Below, piece after piece: positions 39,677-51,057 of a stretch of 64,000 nt of DNA (the stretch's first letter is position 1; every line of letters starts with the position of its first letter). This DNA is from Symbiodinium sp. CCMP2592 (Eukaryota > Sar > Dinophyceae > Suessiales > Symbiodiniaceae), in assembly GCA_905221615.1 (NCBI GenBank), contig CAJNDT010004668.1, positions 261,001 through 325,000 of the forward strand, read 5' to 3'. Both the position numbers and the translations under genes were made by a program. Under the pieces are notes generated by a model, which was given only the letters and a program-made list of their open reading frames with translations, was not told where the DNA came from and made no database searches.

Positions 39677-42320
39677 GCGGATATCACACCTGAAGAAAGT
39701 AACGCGGAGAGAAGGCGCAAGAAACAGACAGCCAGACCCCCAAACCGTATTAATCCTACAACGCAATCGTAAGTCCCACATCTTAAACCCTGCAGCCCAA
39801 CAGCTAAAAAGCTGAAGAGAGGTAGGCGTGAAGCAGGTCGAGGCCACCCCGGCACCTGCCAAAGTCAGCAGCCGCCGGCCGTCGTTTCAGGGGCAGATGC
39901 CATCCGAGGCCCGTGGCCGGGGCGGTGCTTGAGTCCGCGCTCTATCCGACTTCCGTAAATTTTAGCTACACCGCAAACGGCTGCTGAACTAGGTATATCG
40001 GAGGCTCAGTAGAACCCATCTCCGACCTTCTCGCCAGGCTTCTGCTTCGAACAGCTTCTATACGAGATCTGCGCCGGATGTCGAGAAGACGCCCCGCACT
40101 CACAATGGCCGAGAAGTGGTCGGTGGTTCCTGGTCTCAACTTCATGTCGCCAGGGTTCTGGATGTACGGCATGAAGACCTCACATTCTAGTGTGCGTGGT
40201 TGAAGTTTGAATGGGTGGTCTTGGCTTCCAGGTCCTCTTGCAGCGAACGAGGGTGATGCTCCAGGAAAGGATGTGCATGTTCTCATTCGCAGCTGCACTA
40301 GACTTGTTGTAGCAGGGGTTGCATGGACCATGGACCAGGTGACCATGGTGCTGCAGTCCAAAAACATGCAAAAGGGAAGTCGCCGTCCGAAATCGCATCC
40401 TTCCCTAGCAGGAATAAAGTGAACATTGGTTTGGCGGTTTGGCAATCTTGAGGCTGATGCCGTCATGCTTTTCTACTTGTAGAAGCTGCATGGGTCTGGG
40501 TGCCAGAGATGTGTTAGCACCTCTGAGGTGATCGCACTCCGCCGCGGAGGCCAAGTCCGCTACCCCTGCGATCCAGAACCTCGGGTGAACTGAGGGTTTG
40601 GGGTTTCAGGTCTTAGTAGGCAAGGTCTGGGTTCAAAAAAGGAAGTTCCGGTTTAGGACTTTGTGTTCGACATTCAAACAAGGGCGTGCGATTTCATTGG
40701 CTTGGCATTACAGAAGTGTCTGCAGCCCTCTTAACTCAATAGAGCTACGTGGAAGGTAGCTTCTGAAAGGAGTAGCTGTCCGTTTCCTTGCATGCATGTG
40801 TATTTCACTCTGAGCGAATAGAACTCAATGCCTGGCTAAGGCCCTTGGGTGTCTTTTTACTTACGATTCGTTTTTGACTTTGGCTTCCGTTACCCTTATG
40901 CCACAGACAAGGAGGCAGTAGCACTCTGCATCTCCTACCGGCAGCTCTTCATGCCCTTTACGGGTTGAGGGTTTAGGACACTTCAACAGGCCATGCGTTC
41001 TTCAAAAACTCCGGGTGGAGCAGTACTGTGTCTGGCAAGCCGTGAGTATTCAAAGCACATCATCACACTAACGTGTGCCATAACAGCCTCAATGTGTAGC
41101 ACAACTCCTTAGGGCACCTTCTTATCATACGCACAGTACTATTAGTATACCACCGACACCGCTTTTTTAATTAGCTGCCCTATGTTTGCCTCTTGCCCGC
41201 TGTCGTTTTTGACTCCTATTTGAAGGAGGCTGGAAAGTCGAAGTTCGACTGGCAACAGGAGCCTGAGAAAGTAAGTTGTAAGTTGGCTATAGGCAACAAA
41301 AGCCCAATATTCGCACACACTAAGATGGTACAGGATTGTACAACAGAGATAGTTTGTTTTAATATGAGATAACTAAAGCAGATTGATCTTTTAACATCCG
41401 GAATCCGGCCTTACATCCTGCATGCCAGTGTCCCGAAGCCTATAGGCCATCTTCGATAAACGCAGCATCTCAGGAACTGTTTCCAGCCCTGTGCAAGCAC
41501 CGGCTGCCATGAAGCAGACGCAAAGCTGCAAGGAGTTTGGGGAAGAGGAAAGTTTAGGCTGGATCTCGAGAGGTCATACCTCGAGAGATCCTTTTGTACC
41601 GTCAACACGGTGTCGATACGGAAGTGTCCCCTAAATCCCAGACCCTGAGACCATTGCAAAGGAGCATCATCGCGGATGATCTGGTCCAACAGGATGTCTG
41701 CCCTGACAAAGGCTAGTTACCAAACCACTGTAAGGATGCCCCCTGGTATTTCGCGATTTTGGAAGATCTTGAGGCCCTGAACCCCAAATAACTCTCAACC
41801 ATAAACCTTGAACAATAAACCCTAAACCCTAAACCCTAAACCCCTACTCATTCAACACGAAGATCAGGGCTGCTCTATTATTACGGGCACTGCGGGGTTT
41901 GATCTAAGCACAGTCCTTGTCACCCAGGTACCCCCTCACTATGAGAGTGCTCCCAACAACTGTCTTGTTGGACTCCTGGTACTAGGTACCTTGATCAAAA
42001 TCCTCCGTGCAGATAGTCAGTGTTTGTTCACCCCGATTATCAGCCCGAGTTTTCTCTCACGTGCGGTGCTCTCAGGCCACTCTAACAGCATCGACCCCAT
42101 CCTACAAGCCAAGTGGGAATCTGTTGAGATGCGGTTTAACATACTGAACAACTCGTTTCTCCCTCCGAAGAAGATTCCTGAGAGGTCTCAACATCTTTTC
42201 TGTCCTCTATACAACCCTTCCCCTCTGAAAGTACTCCAGCGCAGTTGGGACTTCCGTGAAGCATCCTATGTGCCGCTGAAGGAATTTATAAACCGGTAAA
42301 AAAAAAAAACCCTTCAACCA
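39677..42320. other. 2.6 kb without a supported gene
   Basis: Short frames on both strands disagree. A possible piece at 40518-40599 (STSEVIALRRGGQVRYPCDP, ends in stop) is weak. A CCCTAAA tract is at 41815-41850, followed by sequence of ordinary composition leading to the ORF cluster. Confidence 0.4.
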
Positions 42321-43781
42321 ATGGACCAAAATCGGGAGGAACAGGGGGGGGGGGGGCGGGACGGGCTGGAAAAGGAACGCCTGCACACGATGCGGTGGCA
42401 TGCATGCAGTCTGCTCAGCTTCGCTGTCGATGTACACTCATTGCATGTTGCTGCCACTTACATGTCGGTCGCACGAGCGACAGTTCTTACTTGTAAAGCA
42501 CTAGGGCAGTCAGTGCTGCGTTGTCAAATGCGAGTGGCTCCTTCGCCAGCCCTGGCCCAATTCCTGAGCGCCCCGGCCTTTGTTTTCTTCGTATCCATGT
42601 GGCAAGAGCTGCAGTGGCTCTTTATCCTCGTGCTCAGCACGATCTACGGACTGCAAGTAACAGGACTGACTGCACGTGCATGGAATTTATGCATGACAAT
42701 GGTGACGAAGTGGGGAGAGGCAGAGAACCCTATTTATGGCCCGGAGCCGTACAGCTCTGCGATCCATGGCCCTGATCCCACATGGCTCCCCTCTCTAACT
42801 GACGGAATCGAACGATTGTTGACACTCTTGGAGAGACCACCATCGGATCCGCCTGCGTGGGGAGACCGCCTCCTTGCAAGTTTGGACCATATCAAGGGCC
42901 TGCTGGAAGCACCTTTGGCGCAGACGCTCGATCAACCCACCAAGGACGCTTTGTCCCACATGGGGGACATAGTCGAGGAGAGCAAAAAGATGCTCTTCAG
43001 TCTGGCAGCCAAGCGACCGCATCTCGACCTGCTCCCTGAAATCAAGACTGCATGCGATGTGATACGTGACAAGTTCGAGACAGGTGGCCTTATGATCACC
43101 CCTCAGGCTCGCGCTGAGGACCGAGCTTTCACACAAAATGTATCTAAAGAGCTGCATGACCTGGGCAAGGGACAACAAAGTCTGCACGGCGAGTACAAGG
43201 AGGTCAAGCAGCTGTGCCAGGAGACCAAGCAGAAGGTCAACAGCACCTATGGGCTTGAGGCGATCTACCACCACATATCGACAGTCCTTCAGTCGCAGAA
43301 GAACTTTGGTGCGTCCATGCCCAAGATAATTAAGTGCGAGCATGACGAATTAAAAGAAGATGTGCAGGCACTTAGTGCCAAGCTTGAGCGAGTCGAAGAC
43401 ATGCAGAAGCACATCGTCTCCATCCTGCAAGAAATTCAGGAAGCTGCTCACCACAAGGACCAGCCAACGGAGCCTGTACAGCCTGACGGCCCACCTTATC
43501 CTTCCCCTAGCCCTGCCCCCTATACTGGTGATGGGTTACGTGTTCCTGATTATGTTCCCTCTGTCCCTAGTCATCATCCGCCGTCGTCTCCGGGCCCTAC
43601 TAAGTTTTCGCTAGAACAGGCACTTGGACCAACCTCCAATATGCCGCAGCATAATCTGCCGACGCATGGTCCTCCCCACCAATACTCCCCGGATATGCTT
43701 TCTACTATGTCTATGTGCTTAGAAATGATGAAGACCATGCAACAGCAGACTATGCAACACCATCAACCGCGCAGTTCATAG
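42321..43781 (+). CDS. Cluster ORF A: membrane-anchored coiled-coil protein, unknown
   Basis: 486 codons from the first ATG, but that region crosses a run of 13 G (42344-42356), so the ATG at 42390 (MRWHACSLLSF) is an equally good start. A hydrophobic segment (FVFFVSMWQELQWLFILVLS) is followed by a long charged helical region (about residues 190-390) and a Pro-rich, Met/Gln/His-rich tail. No known domain. Third-position A/T is more frequent than in the micro-exons. It resembles the next ORF in plan (anchor then coiled coil). Confidence 0.6.
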   Translation: MDQNREEQGGGGRDGLEKERLHTMRWHACSLLSFAVDVHSLHVAATYMSVARATVLTCKALGQSVLRCQMRVAPSPALAQFLSAPAFVFFVSMWQELQWLFILVLSTIYGLQVTGLTARAWNLCMTMVTKWGEAENPIYGPEPYSSAIHGPDPTWLPSLTDGIERLLTLLERPPSDPPAWGDRLLASLDHIKGLLEAPLAQTLDQPTKDALSHMGDIVEESKKMLFSLAAKRPHLDLLPEIKTACDVIRDKFETGGLMITPQARAEDRAFTQNVSKELHDLGKGQQSLHGEYKEVKQLCQETKQKVNSTYGLEAIYHHISTVLQSQKNFGASMPKIIKCEHDELKEDVQALSAKLERVEDMQKHIVSILQEIQEAAHHKDQPTEPVQPDGPPYPSPSPAPYTGDGLRVPDYVPSVPSHHPPSSPGPTKFSLEQALGPTSNMPQHNLPTHGPPHQYSPDMLSTMSMCLEMMKTMQQQTMQHHQPRSS

Positions 43782-44237
43782 TTTCTCTTTTTCTGTTCTA
43801 CATTATCCTATCCATATATTAACATACTATATTATTTGCTTCACTTGCGCGAGACTGAATTCGTGAGTTAGAATTAGCGAATTCAACGAGCTTAGCCGTC
43901 ATAATGTCATAATACCCAGTCCTCTAATTTGCACTCCGCTTCAATGCGCAGTCCGCCAGCGATGCCCAAATACTGGGCATTCACACCGACTCGTGCATGA
44001 AAACATTCTGTAGACAGACGGCGCGCTGACTATCTTAAGGGCTTCGCCCGCCGACCACAATCAACCTAAACCTTTGTCAGGGTTTTTTTTGGATGGGATT
44101 TTCACTTGTATGATGTCCCGACCCCACGAACCTGCAAATCTCCCGGCATTCAGCGGCACCAAACCCATCTGTTATTTGTACTGACGCAGCTCCTGGCCCA
44201 CCTGAGTAGCGAAGTTGATGCACCTCCATAAGCAGCC
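43782..44237. other. Spacer in ORF cluster
   Basis: AT-rich, with GAATTC inverted pairs (43857 and 43879). No gene. Confidence 0.5.
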
Positions 44238-44897
44238 ATGTGGTCCATGCTTGCTCAGAATCCACTGCTGCTTCTTCCCCTCGTTGGTGGGATATGGGGA
44301 CTCCGTGTGGTGTACGACAGGTACATTCGGCCACTACTACATTGCATTGAGAAGTCTCTGCAACTTCAACATGATATTCTGGCCCGAATCACAAACATGG
44401 AGACCCAGCTACAGGACCTACAACGGTTACAACATATAGAGCTGGAACTGCAGCACATCCTCACAGCGATTCATACTGCCAGCCTGCTGCCATCCATAGA
44501 CGCACGCCTGCGCAAAATGGAGTATGAATTGGACCAGACCAGGAGAAGTATCCTGCTGCTTGGCACAGACATGAAGGACCTACATAACATCGCATCGGAG
44601 GCAATTCACTTGCATGATGATTTCACCAATGAAGTAATTGATTTGCAATCTGATCTTTCTGATGCTATACCCGAGGTCCACAGGCTCTGTTCGATAATTC
44701 GTCATAGACTGGATGCTCAGGATTTTATTCTGCAATGCCTATTTTACTCTTTGGACGAATCCTTTCTACTTGCCTGTGACCTCGCTAATATAGTAGAGGA
44801 AGCTATCGATCCCCAGTGTCCGTATCCTTTCACGCTTAGGCTAGCTCATCGGCCTAGAGGCCAAGGCCCCAGACCCCATAATCGTCAGTACTATTGA
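44238..44897 (+). CDS. Cluster ORF B: N-terminal anchor plus coiled coil, 219 aa
   Basis: MWSMLAQNPLLLLPLVGGIW at the start is a signal-anchor-like segment; residues 40-175 form a heptad-rich helix (ITNMETQLQDLQRLQHIELE). Basic tail RPRGQGPRPHNRQYY. No family recognised; a structural role is only a guess. Confidence 0.6.
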   Translation: MWSMLAQNPLLLLPLVGGIWGLRVVYDRYIRPLLHCIEKSLQLQHDILARITNMETQLQDLQRLQHIELELQHILTAIHTASLLPSIDARLRKMEYELDQTRRSILLLGTDMKDLHNIASEAIHLHDDFTNEVIDLQSDLSDAIPEVHRLCSIIRHRLDAQDFILQCLFYSLDESFLLACDLANIVEEAIDPQCPYPFTLRLAHRPRGQGPRPHNRQYY

Positions 44898-44982
44898 ATG
44901 CCCCTCCCCCCCCCCATATTTACTGTAGTTGCTTTTGCATGTCAGGAATTCTATGCATGACTGTACGGCATCGAATTGATGC

Positions 44983-45612
44983 ATGTCTGCTGGAGCACTT
45001 CACTGTCGCACTGCGATAAAGCACATCCTGCTGACCTTGCGTTGCACACTCAGCCTCAAGCCTCGATCCAGAAGCCCTGCGGTCTTAACATTCCTAGCCG
45101 AGATGATCACCCCGCGTTGTGACGTTCTTACTCCCACCCAACTTAGTCGAGAATGCATATGGGGGCTCGAACTCCACAATCTACTCATCCAGTTCCCACC
45201 AGACCTCTCTTATGTTGCAGCATCTAGATTACTAACAAGAATGAGAAGAATGCGAGGTTTTATTCCTCTACAGCATAGTGGTTCGGTACTTTGGTCGTAT
45301 TGGTGCACACTTATGGAGATCGTTTGTAACACCCTGACAACGCATGAACAAGACCGTCTAGCCACAGTCAGTATCACGGACAATAACCGCCTTTTCCTTT
45401 GGTCTGAAAGGATAGCCACGCGCATCTACCACACCTTAGACTGTTACTCAGGTATTCACACTAATTGGAACCTCCCGTACCTTTGGCCTACAGGCGATCT
45501 TCGACTTACCTGCGAACGGGTCTGTTTTGTGAATCCCACCGACCCTATTAACTCATGGCCTCCCCCAGCGGACACACATTTCCGCTGGATGCATCCCCAG
45601 AGACCGATTTAG
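44983..45612 (+). CDS. Cluster ORF C, 209 aa, unknown
   Basis: ATG to TAG, rich in Leu, Thr and Arg, no domain recognised. Its end overlaps the start of the next ORF by 58 bp in another frame. Confidence 0.5.
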   Translation: MSAGALHCRTAIKHILLTLRCTLSLKPRSRSPAVLTFLAEMITPRCDVLTPTQLSRECIWGLELHNLLIQFPPDLSYVAASRLLTRMRRMRGFIPLQHSGSVLWSYWCTLMEIVCNTLTTHEQDRLATVSITDNNRLFLWSERIATRIYHTLDCYSGIHTNWNLPYLWPTGDLRLTCERVCFVNPTDPINSWPPPADTHFRWMHPQRPI

Positions 45613-46073
45613 CCTCGAGTCACAGACACACCATGCCAAGCCCCGACAACATGCCCCCTTGTGCGGAAGAACTCATACAGTCCTTGCGGTGTGAGCTTCG
45701 AAATATGCCATTGGGAGTGTCTAGGATAGCTGCTGACTCATTGTATTCCCGTTTTGCACAAAAGAGAAACACGTATCCTCTTGATGGGATTGTTGTTGTT
45801 CATAATGCTATTATGGAATGTGCACCATACTGGCTTGACACATCAGCTGATCCTATTGCAGAAGGGATACGGGCCCATACAAAAGAGGAAGTACATGACT
45901 GGGTAGTATGGATGGAACGCCAAGTGTATGAAGTAGCTGTGGAAGTTGCACGAACTTTCATACCACCCCTTCCTGACCCTGACCCCACATCACATCCCGA
46001 GCCCGACTCCCCTCTGTTATCCCCTGGATTGCAACATGCTAGTACACAAACCGAATGGAGTATCCCACCGTAG
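45555..46073 (+). CDS. Cluster ORF D, 172 aa, unknown
   Basis: Start may be the second ATG (MPSPDNMPPCAEELI, about 45633), which would remove the overlap with ORF C. Helical middle, acidic Pro-rich tail (PPLPDPDPTSHPEPDSPLL). Overlaps ORF E by 19 bp. Confidence 0.5.
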   Translation: MASPSGHTFPLDASPETDLASSHRHTMPSPDNMPPCAEELIQSLRCELRNMPLGVSRIAADSLYSRFAQKRNTYPLDGIVVVHNAIMECAPYWLDTSADPIAEGIRAHTKEEVHDWVVWMERQVYEVAVEVARTFIPPLPDPDPTSHPEPDSPLLSPGLQHASTQTEWSIPP

Positions 46074-47014
46074 TCCCAGCAACTATGGCTCAGGGGTGCT
46101 GCCCTAGCCGAAACATGGAAGCCCCCACTTGTGTACCTAGCAAGGCCCAACAGATCCTGCAACTGAAACAACATATCTTGCAAGCATTTGACAGCGCTCC
46201 CGCCAAATACAAACTGGCAGAAGGCTCAGGACACACACTTACTTTAGGCCTTAATCCCAGAGACCTTTCACGCCTCTGTGTAGCGACAGCTCCCCTACAG
46301 TACCTTGCTAGCCAACTGAGCAGTCTGTTCAAACTCCTCACCCCTAACCATAAGTTTTCCACCATTACGATCCGGGATTCTGCGGGTAAAGGGTTACATC
46401 GGGACCTAAGAAACTCCCACTATCCTCAAGCCGTCATACCCTTAACTGCATTTGTTGGAGGGGAGATCTGGGTTGAATCGCCAACAGGAACAACCCAGAA
46501 AACATATATGGGTAGTGTACTTCAAGGCACCCTGCACAGTTTTTCATCAGGCGACCCACTAATCTTCACGGGGAAACGGTTATTACATGCTACGGAAGAT
46601 TGGGAACATAGACGTGTAGTGGCAGTCGCTTTCACGGTTATGGGATCTATTAGTATCCCTAGACCGCTCGATGAGGCGTTAGGTAATCTAGGATTTATCA
46701 CCCCAGATAGCCTGGAGGTCGACTTCTATACACGGGTACTTATGGGACCAGGACAACTTCGTCAGACCACACTAACAGATCTTCCACGATCTGGGGCCAC
46801 AGGAATCTGGGGTGTAGGCAAACTGAAACAGGGGTTTCCCTTGACTCTTGTACTCAGTGATAGTGAGAATGAGAACACTCCTCGCTCACCTGTATCTACC
46901 GTGGAATTAGGGACACACACTAATAAGAAACACCGCCCTACACAGGTAGATTCCTATACCTCCGAATCACAAGCCACCCTCCCCTGGCCTTCAGATGCGG
47001 CCGCAGGCGGCTAA
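46055..47014 (+). CDS. Cluster ORF E: 2OG-Fe(II) oxygenase-like protein, 319 aa
   Basis: Residues 100-195 hold STITIRDSAGKGLHRD (H115, D117), FVGGEIWVESPTGTT, and LLHATEDWEHRRVVAVAF (H178, R187). This HxD...H...R order and the H-to-R spacing of nine match the domain at the end of the retrotransposon ORF1. The C-terminal third is Ser/Thr-rich and low complexity. Expected chemistry is iron- and 2-oxoglutarate-dependent oxidation; the substrate is unknown. Confidence 0.65.
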   Translation: MEYPTVVPATMAQGCCPSRNMEAPTCVPSKAQQILQLKQHILQAFDSAPAKYKLAEGSGHTLTLGLNPRDLSRLCVATAPLQYLASQLSSLFKLLTPNHKFSTITIRDSAGKGLHRDLRNSHYPQAVIPLTAFVGGEIWVESPTGTTQKTYMGSVLQGTLHSFSSGDPLIFTGKRLLHATEDWEHRRVVAVAFTVMGSISIPRPLDEALGNLGFITPDSLEVDFYTRVLMGPGQLRQTTLTDLPRSGATGIWGVGKLKQGFPLTLVLSDSENENTPRSPVSTVELGTHTNKKHRPTQVDSYTSESQATLPWPSDAAAGG

Positions 47015-47687
47015 AACCATCAAAGCAGGAATGTGTGCAATATACGTTCCACGGAGTGCTGGCTAACCAAAGGGTTTTCCTTGGGGTTACTCTTGTCGTC
47101 TTGCCTCGTATACACCTGCCTCCAAGCTGTCCAACTCCAGTCTCTACTCCTGTCACCCTGCCTATCTATTGTGACTATTGTGACTTCGTGCACCCCAATC
47201 CCTGTAACCTCTACCTCTACGTCCCCCACTTTAACATGTTTTATCCCTGTTCCCTAGCCCCATAGGTCCACGTTCTACAGGGTCTCCATAGGTCCATTAT
47301 TATGTAGTCTCATTATGGGCACAGGTTGATCTCCTTCACCATGAGGTTTGAACCTTTCATTACGGGTAGGCTGGTTGCCCTACATTGCTTTTGGGGCTTG
47401 CACCCTAGAAACCACTAACCCGCGCCCGCGCTTGGCACACATGGGCCTGAGATTGGCTACCCCCGTCTGGCTGGCGATAGCGTACAACGCTGACTATGAT
47501 GCCGGGCGATGATGCTTTCTGAATTCAATCTTCCGCTGCATGGCCTCCGCTGCCACATGTCACACTGCATGGTCTGCCATCTGGCTTCGTGATCTGCTCT
47601 GCATGCCGAATGAACTACATGCTGCATGCTTGCTGACTTGGAACAGCACTGTACGACCTCAGCCTCAGATGCCGAACGTCACTGACT
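47015..47687. other. No supported gene downstream of cluster
   Basis: Ordinary-composition sequence; two short overlapping frames near 47033-47265 have no recognisable content. Confidence 0.4.
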
Positions 47688-48197
47688 ATGCATGTTTTCT
47701 GGAATTCAAACATACGGATGGCATCGACCGAGGGACCACAAAGGCGGCGATTCCATTGGGGCTCTGCATGTTTTCTGACAAGTGTGTCCCTGGCTGCCTA
47801 CCAAGTCGCAATGAATGGACAAAAACAAAAAAAAACAACAACGCGGGGATGGAAACCTGCGATGCATGGTGCATGGACCACCCAATTGGTACGGCAGAAG
47901 GACGAACAGAAGCTGGAGGGAGAATATGTTGCATGTGCATGCCGCTCAGTAAAGCAACAGGTGGTGAGCCTGGCTTACCTGTCATTAGCGCTATTCTCGG
48001 CTGCTCTGCAAGTGGGCCAACTGCACATCACCGTATGGTGGACCACATTGAGTACAATGCGTGTGCATGGTATTCAATTTGGTCGAGCCAGTGGTGAACC
48101 TGAGCTGTACTTTGAGGGTTGCAAGCTTGGAATTCATATGCATACAATCGGTCTTCCGAATCATGAGGTCTTGTACTCGATAGGCGCTGCAGTTTAG
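47688..48197 (+). CDS. Possible ORF, 169 aa, unknown
   Basis: ATG to stop; a hydrophobic stretch SLAYLSLALFSAALQVG near residues 93-109. An equally long frame (47540-48097) overlaps it, so only one at most is real. Confidence 0.25.
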   Translation: MHVFWNSNIRMASTEGPQRRRFHWGSACFLTSVSLAAYQVAMNGQKQKKTTTRGWKPAMHGAWTTQLVRQKDEQKLEGEYVACACRSVKQQVVSLAYLSLALFSAALQVGQLHITVWWTTLSTMRVHGIQFGRASGEPELYFEGCKLGIHMHTIGLPNHEVLYSIGAAV

Positions 48198-48652
48198 GAG
48201 TATTCCGAGGTCTATAGGTTCACCAGATGATCCAAGCCCGACTGTACATTATTTCATTTACACGTAGCTCCACGTATTCCGTAGTTTCACAACTTCTGTA
48301 TGCAAGTAATTCATAGTGACAAGTCGGTAACACGCTGACTAGTATGGCAACATGGGACTCATGTTCCACCAACAGGTCGTTAACTGCCCGGGTCGTCCTG
48401 ACCCAGATCCTTTTGGCTTCGTACTCTTTCTGTGTATATCATGACCCTCGAAAGTCTTTTACCTGAGCCCACCCCCAACGATCTGTCTGAATATGCCACC
48501 TTGGAGTCCAATGATCAGCCATGTTTCGAAACAGGACTCTAAGGAGAGGTTTCGTTGGAGGACACAGTCACTTTAAGTGTTGATAGGTTCTGTTGCTGAC
48601 ATATCATGACGGAGCCTCTTAGTGCAGTCTCACTTTGCAGACGCGAACTCAT

Positions 48653-48694
48653 ATGCCTCGCCTGGGTTGTCCGAGTGTGAGCGCCGAAACCCTA
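48653..48694 (+). repeat. Interspersed GTCCGAGTGTGAGCGCC motif, best copy
   Basis: TATGCCTCGCCTGG followed by TTGTCCGAGTGTGAGCGCCG and then CCCTAAA repeats. Similar copies near 195, 530, 4311, 4372, 30480, 32932, 49019, 56607 and 58341, all in the same orientation and all leading into CCCTAAA sequence. Confidence 0.8.
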
Positions 48695-48715
48695 AACCCT
48701 AAACCCTAACCCCCC

Positions 48716-48808
48716 TAAAACGGTCTTCTGTGACGAAGGCCCGGGCCGGCAAATCGGCAGCGGCTGAACTCCCAGCCGGCGCTTCTCGGCGTGTTTCGTT
48801 TTGGCGGA
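48716..48808 (+). CDS. Putative exon (VTKARAGKSAAAELPAGASR)
   Basis: Reads RSSVTKARAGKSAAAELPAG ASRRVSFWRK between CCCTAACCCCCC and TTTAGACC...TTTAGGGG. Confidence 0.45.
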
Positions 48809-49153
48809 AGTTTAGACCTTAGCGTTTAGGGGTCAGGGTTTTGGGTTCGGGGTTTACGGTTTAGGGTTTAGGCTTCGGGGTTTAGGGTCAGGGTTTAGGG
48901 CTTAGGGTTTAGGGGTCAGGGTTTAAGCTTTGGGGTTTAAACCCCAGCATAGATATCGGGCTCGTTGTTGCTGCCCATACCCACATAGTTGCAGTCTCAC
49001 TCCAGAGACCTCGAACCATATGCACCGCCTGGATTGTCCGACACCAGAGAAAACCCTAAACCCACCCTCCAAAAATCTTTGAACCCCCAAACCCCAAACT
49101 CTCCAAACACTAACCCTCACCCTAAGCCTTTGTTTGTTTTTTCGCGTGGGGGA

Positions 49154-49263
49154 CCCAGAGAGCCCAATACCCCTTAATTAAGGAATATGGCTTAAATTAT
49201 ATAGGGCTACATATTATGATTTAAGCTATATTGCTCATTTAAGGGGTATTGGGCTCTCTGGGG
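49154..49263. repeat. Hairpin element F1, copy g
   Basis: CCCAGAGAGCCCAATACCCC ... GGGGTATTGGGCTCTCTGGG, with GGA on both sides. AGAGCCCAATA subtype. Confidence 0.85.
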
Positions 49264-49390
49264 AGTTTGAGGCCACGCGCCGAGGTCTGAGCCTAGGATC
49301 CTGCCGTCTCTCTGATTTTCGAGGACTTCGACTGTCTAAAATTGAAAGTCTCAGAGGTTCCTATCGGTTTAGGGTGTCGGATTCAGAATG

Positions 49391-49502
49391 TACCCTAAAC
49401 CCTAAACCCTAAACCCTAAACCCCTAAACCCTTAAACCCTAAACCCTAAACCCTAAACCCTTAAACCCTAAACCCTAAACCCCTAAACCCTTAAACCCTA
49501 AA
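49391..49502. repeat. Nearly pure CCCTAAA array
   Basis: About 112 bp, the purest telomere-type array in the window besides 63735-63855; units of 7, with occasional 8 (CCCCTAAA or CCCTTAAA). Confidence 0.95.
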
Positions 49503-49587
49503 TAGTATTCTGAGAGGTTCATATCACCGGCCCAATACTTCGGATTGAAGAACTTATGGAATGTTTTCTGAACTCAGGGTGTTGCAG

Positions 49588-49696
49588 TTAAAGGGAACTC
49601 CAGCAAGTTGGAATACGGTTTAATGGTAGGATCCCCTAAAATTTACCTTGAAGGGGTTAGGATAATGATATTCCAACTTTCTGGCTTCTACTGTAA
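49588..49696. repeat. Hairpin element F4, copy b
   Basis: CCAGCAAGTTGGAATAC / GATATTCCAACTTTCTGG with GGTAGGATCCCCTAAAATTT centre. Confidence 0.8.
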
Positions 49697-50888
49697 GCTT
49701 TCGGAGACCCTAAACCCTGAACGGCTAGGGCTTTGAGACTTCCCGATCGGTGGCACCGGATGACGGGTTCGATTTGTGTGTTGCACGAGTACAGGAGTCG
49801 GGATACTTTTTCGTATTCCCTTCATGGTATCTTACAATCCCTGATGTTTTCATGTCAAAACACCTTCGAAACCCCAGCAGGCCCTATATCATTCCGCAAA
49901 GGTAAGTCTTTAATATCTGTACCGGCTAACCTGTCTTTGCCATTTTGCCCAAAGTCTAAACCTTCTAGAAACCTTGTAGTAGCTCCTATTTATTGTAGCC
50001 CTGTAGATCTTGAGCCTAGCTACCTTGAAACCTGCGCCCCCCCCCCCCCCCCCCCCCGGCCATGGGAGCCTGCGAAAACAAGGGGCTTTCTATGGGCCCT
50101 CAGCAGCAGGATGCTTGGTTTCAGGCTCTGGTGCGCTCTGAACCCTAAACTCTAAACCCAAACCCCTAGGCCCTAATGATGTCGACTGGCCTACCTGCTG
50201 GATTACATATGACAAAATCCTTCTTCTGTTTCCCGTGGGTGGCTTCACTACGAAGCTGCGGCCCTTGGTGCCCCCGCTGTCTCAGGACTCGCTGATCGAG
50301 GGGATCTGATGGGAGGGTCGGGTCTTACAAACCCTAAACCCCTAAACCCTAAACCCTAATCCCTAATCCCTAACCCCTAACACCTAAACCCTAAACCCTA
50401 TTCTCGAAGCCTGCAGACAGAGGCCCATGGGTCGACAGCCCCCTTCCCTGATCGCATCGCATCGGGTGACGCCTCGAGGTGCCCTGTGAGGTGTTTGGAG
50501 GGTTAGGGTCCAGGGTTGGGGGTTTAGGGGTTAGGGTTCAGGAGTTTAGGGGTCGGGCTTTACAAGATTCAGGGTTTATTGGCTCAGGTGCTGTTAAGCA
50601 GCCAGCTGTACCGAACAGAGGGTGCCCGTACACAGAAAGCGAATCTCCCTCTACACGTACAACGTACATAGACCTACAAATGCACTACCAAATTGGATGC
50701 TGTCATCGACAAGCTTGGCTGAAACGCTTGCAACCTATGCTTTGAGCAGGCAGAAGTCCTGATGGCTGACACTGACTGACGAATGTCCGACAGCACCCTA
50801 CACCCTGAACCCCAAAATTTCTAAACCCCAAGCCCTTCACCGTAAAGCCTACATCCTAAACCCCAAACCCTGCTTCCCCCAAAACCCT
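49697..50888. other. Repeat-rich, no firm gene
   Basis: Run of 21 C (50037-50057), CCCTAAA tract 50329-50402, possible coding piece 50229-50307 (PVGGFTTKLRPLVPPLSQDS) with weak support, then TTTAGGG and CCCTAAA pieces. Confidence 0.5.
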
Positions 50889-50995
50889 CCAGAAGTTGCC
50901 TTTGAGGGGCGCCCGCGCGGAGCAGCCTCGAGTCGCTAAGCCGGGTGGCGGCCGCAAAGCCCGGCGCCAGCCTGACGCCGTCAGCGCGAAAGATG
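50889..50995 (+). CDS. Putative basic exon
   Basis: Reads KLPLRGARAEQPRVAKPGGG RKARRQPDAVSAKDG between CCCTCCAG and a TTTAGGG tract. Confidence 0.45.
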
Positions 50996-51057
50996 GAGGA
51001 TGTCTCTAGGGATTTAGGGTTTATAGGGTTCAGGGTTTAAGGTTTAGGTTTAGGGTT

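Noticed and set aside
39411-39862. Ala/Thr/Pro/Leu-rich open frames
   Set aside because: Same reason: GCT/CCA-type repeat. Only the short upstream piece at 39204-39272 looks coding.
49755-49800. Possible tRNA B box (GGGTTCGATTTG)
   Set aside because: The last bases do not fit the B box and no cloverleaf or A box could be drawn.
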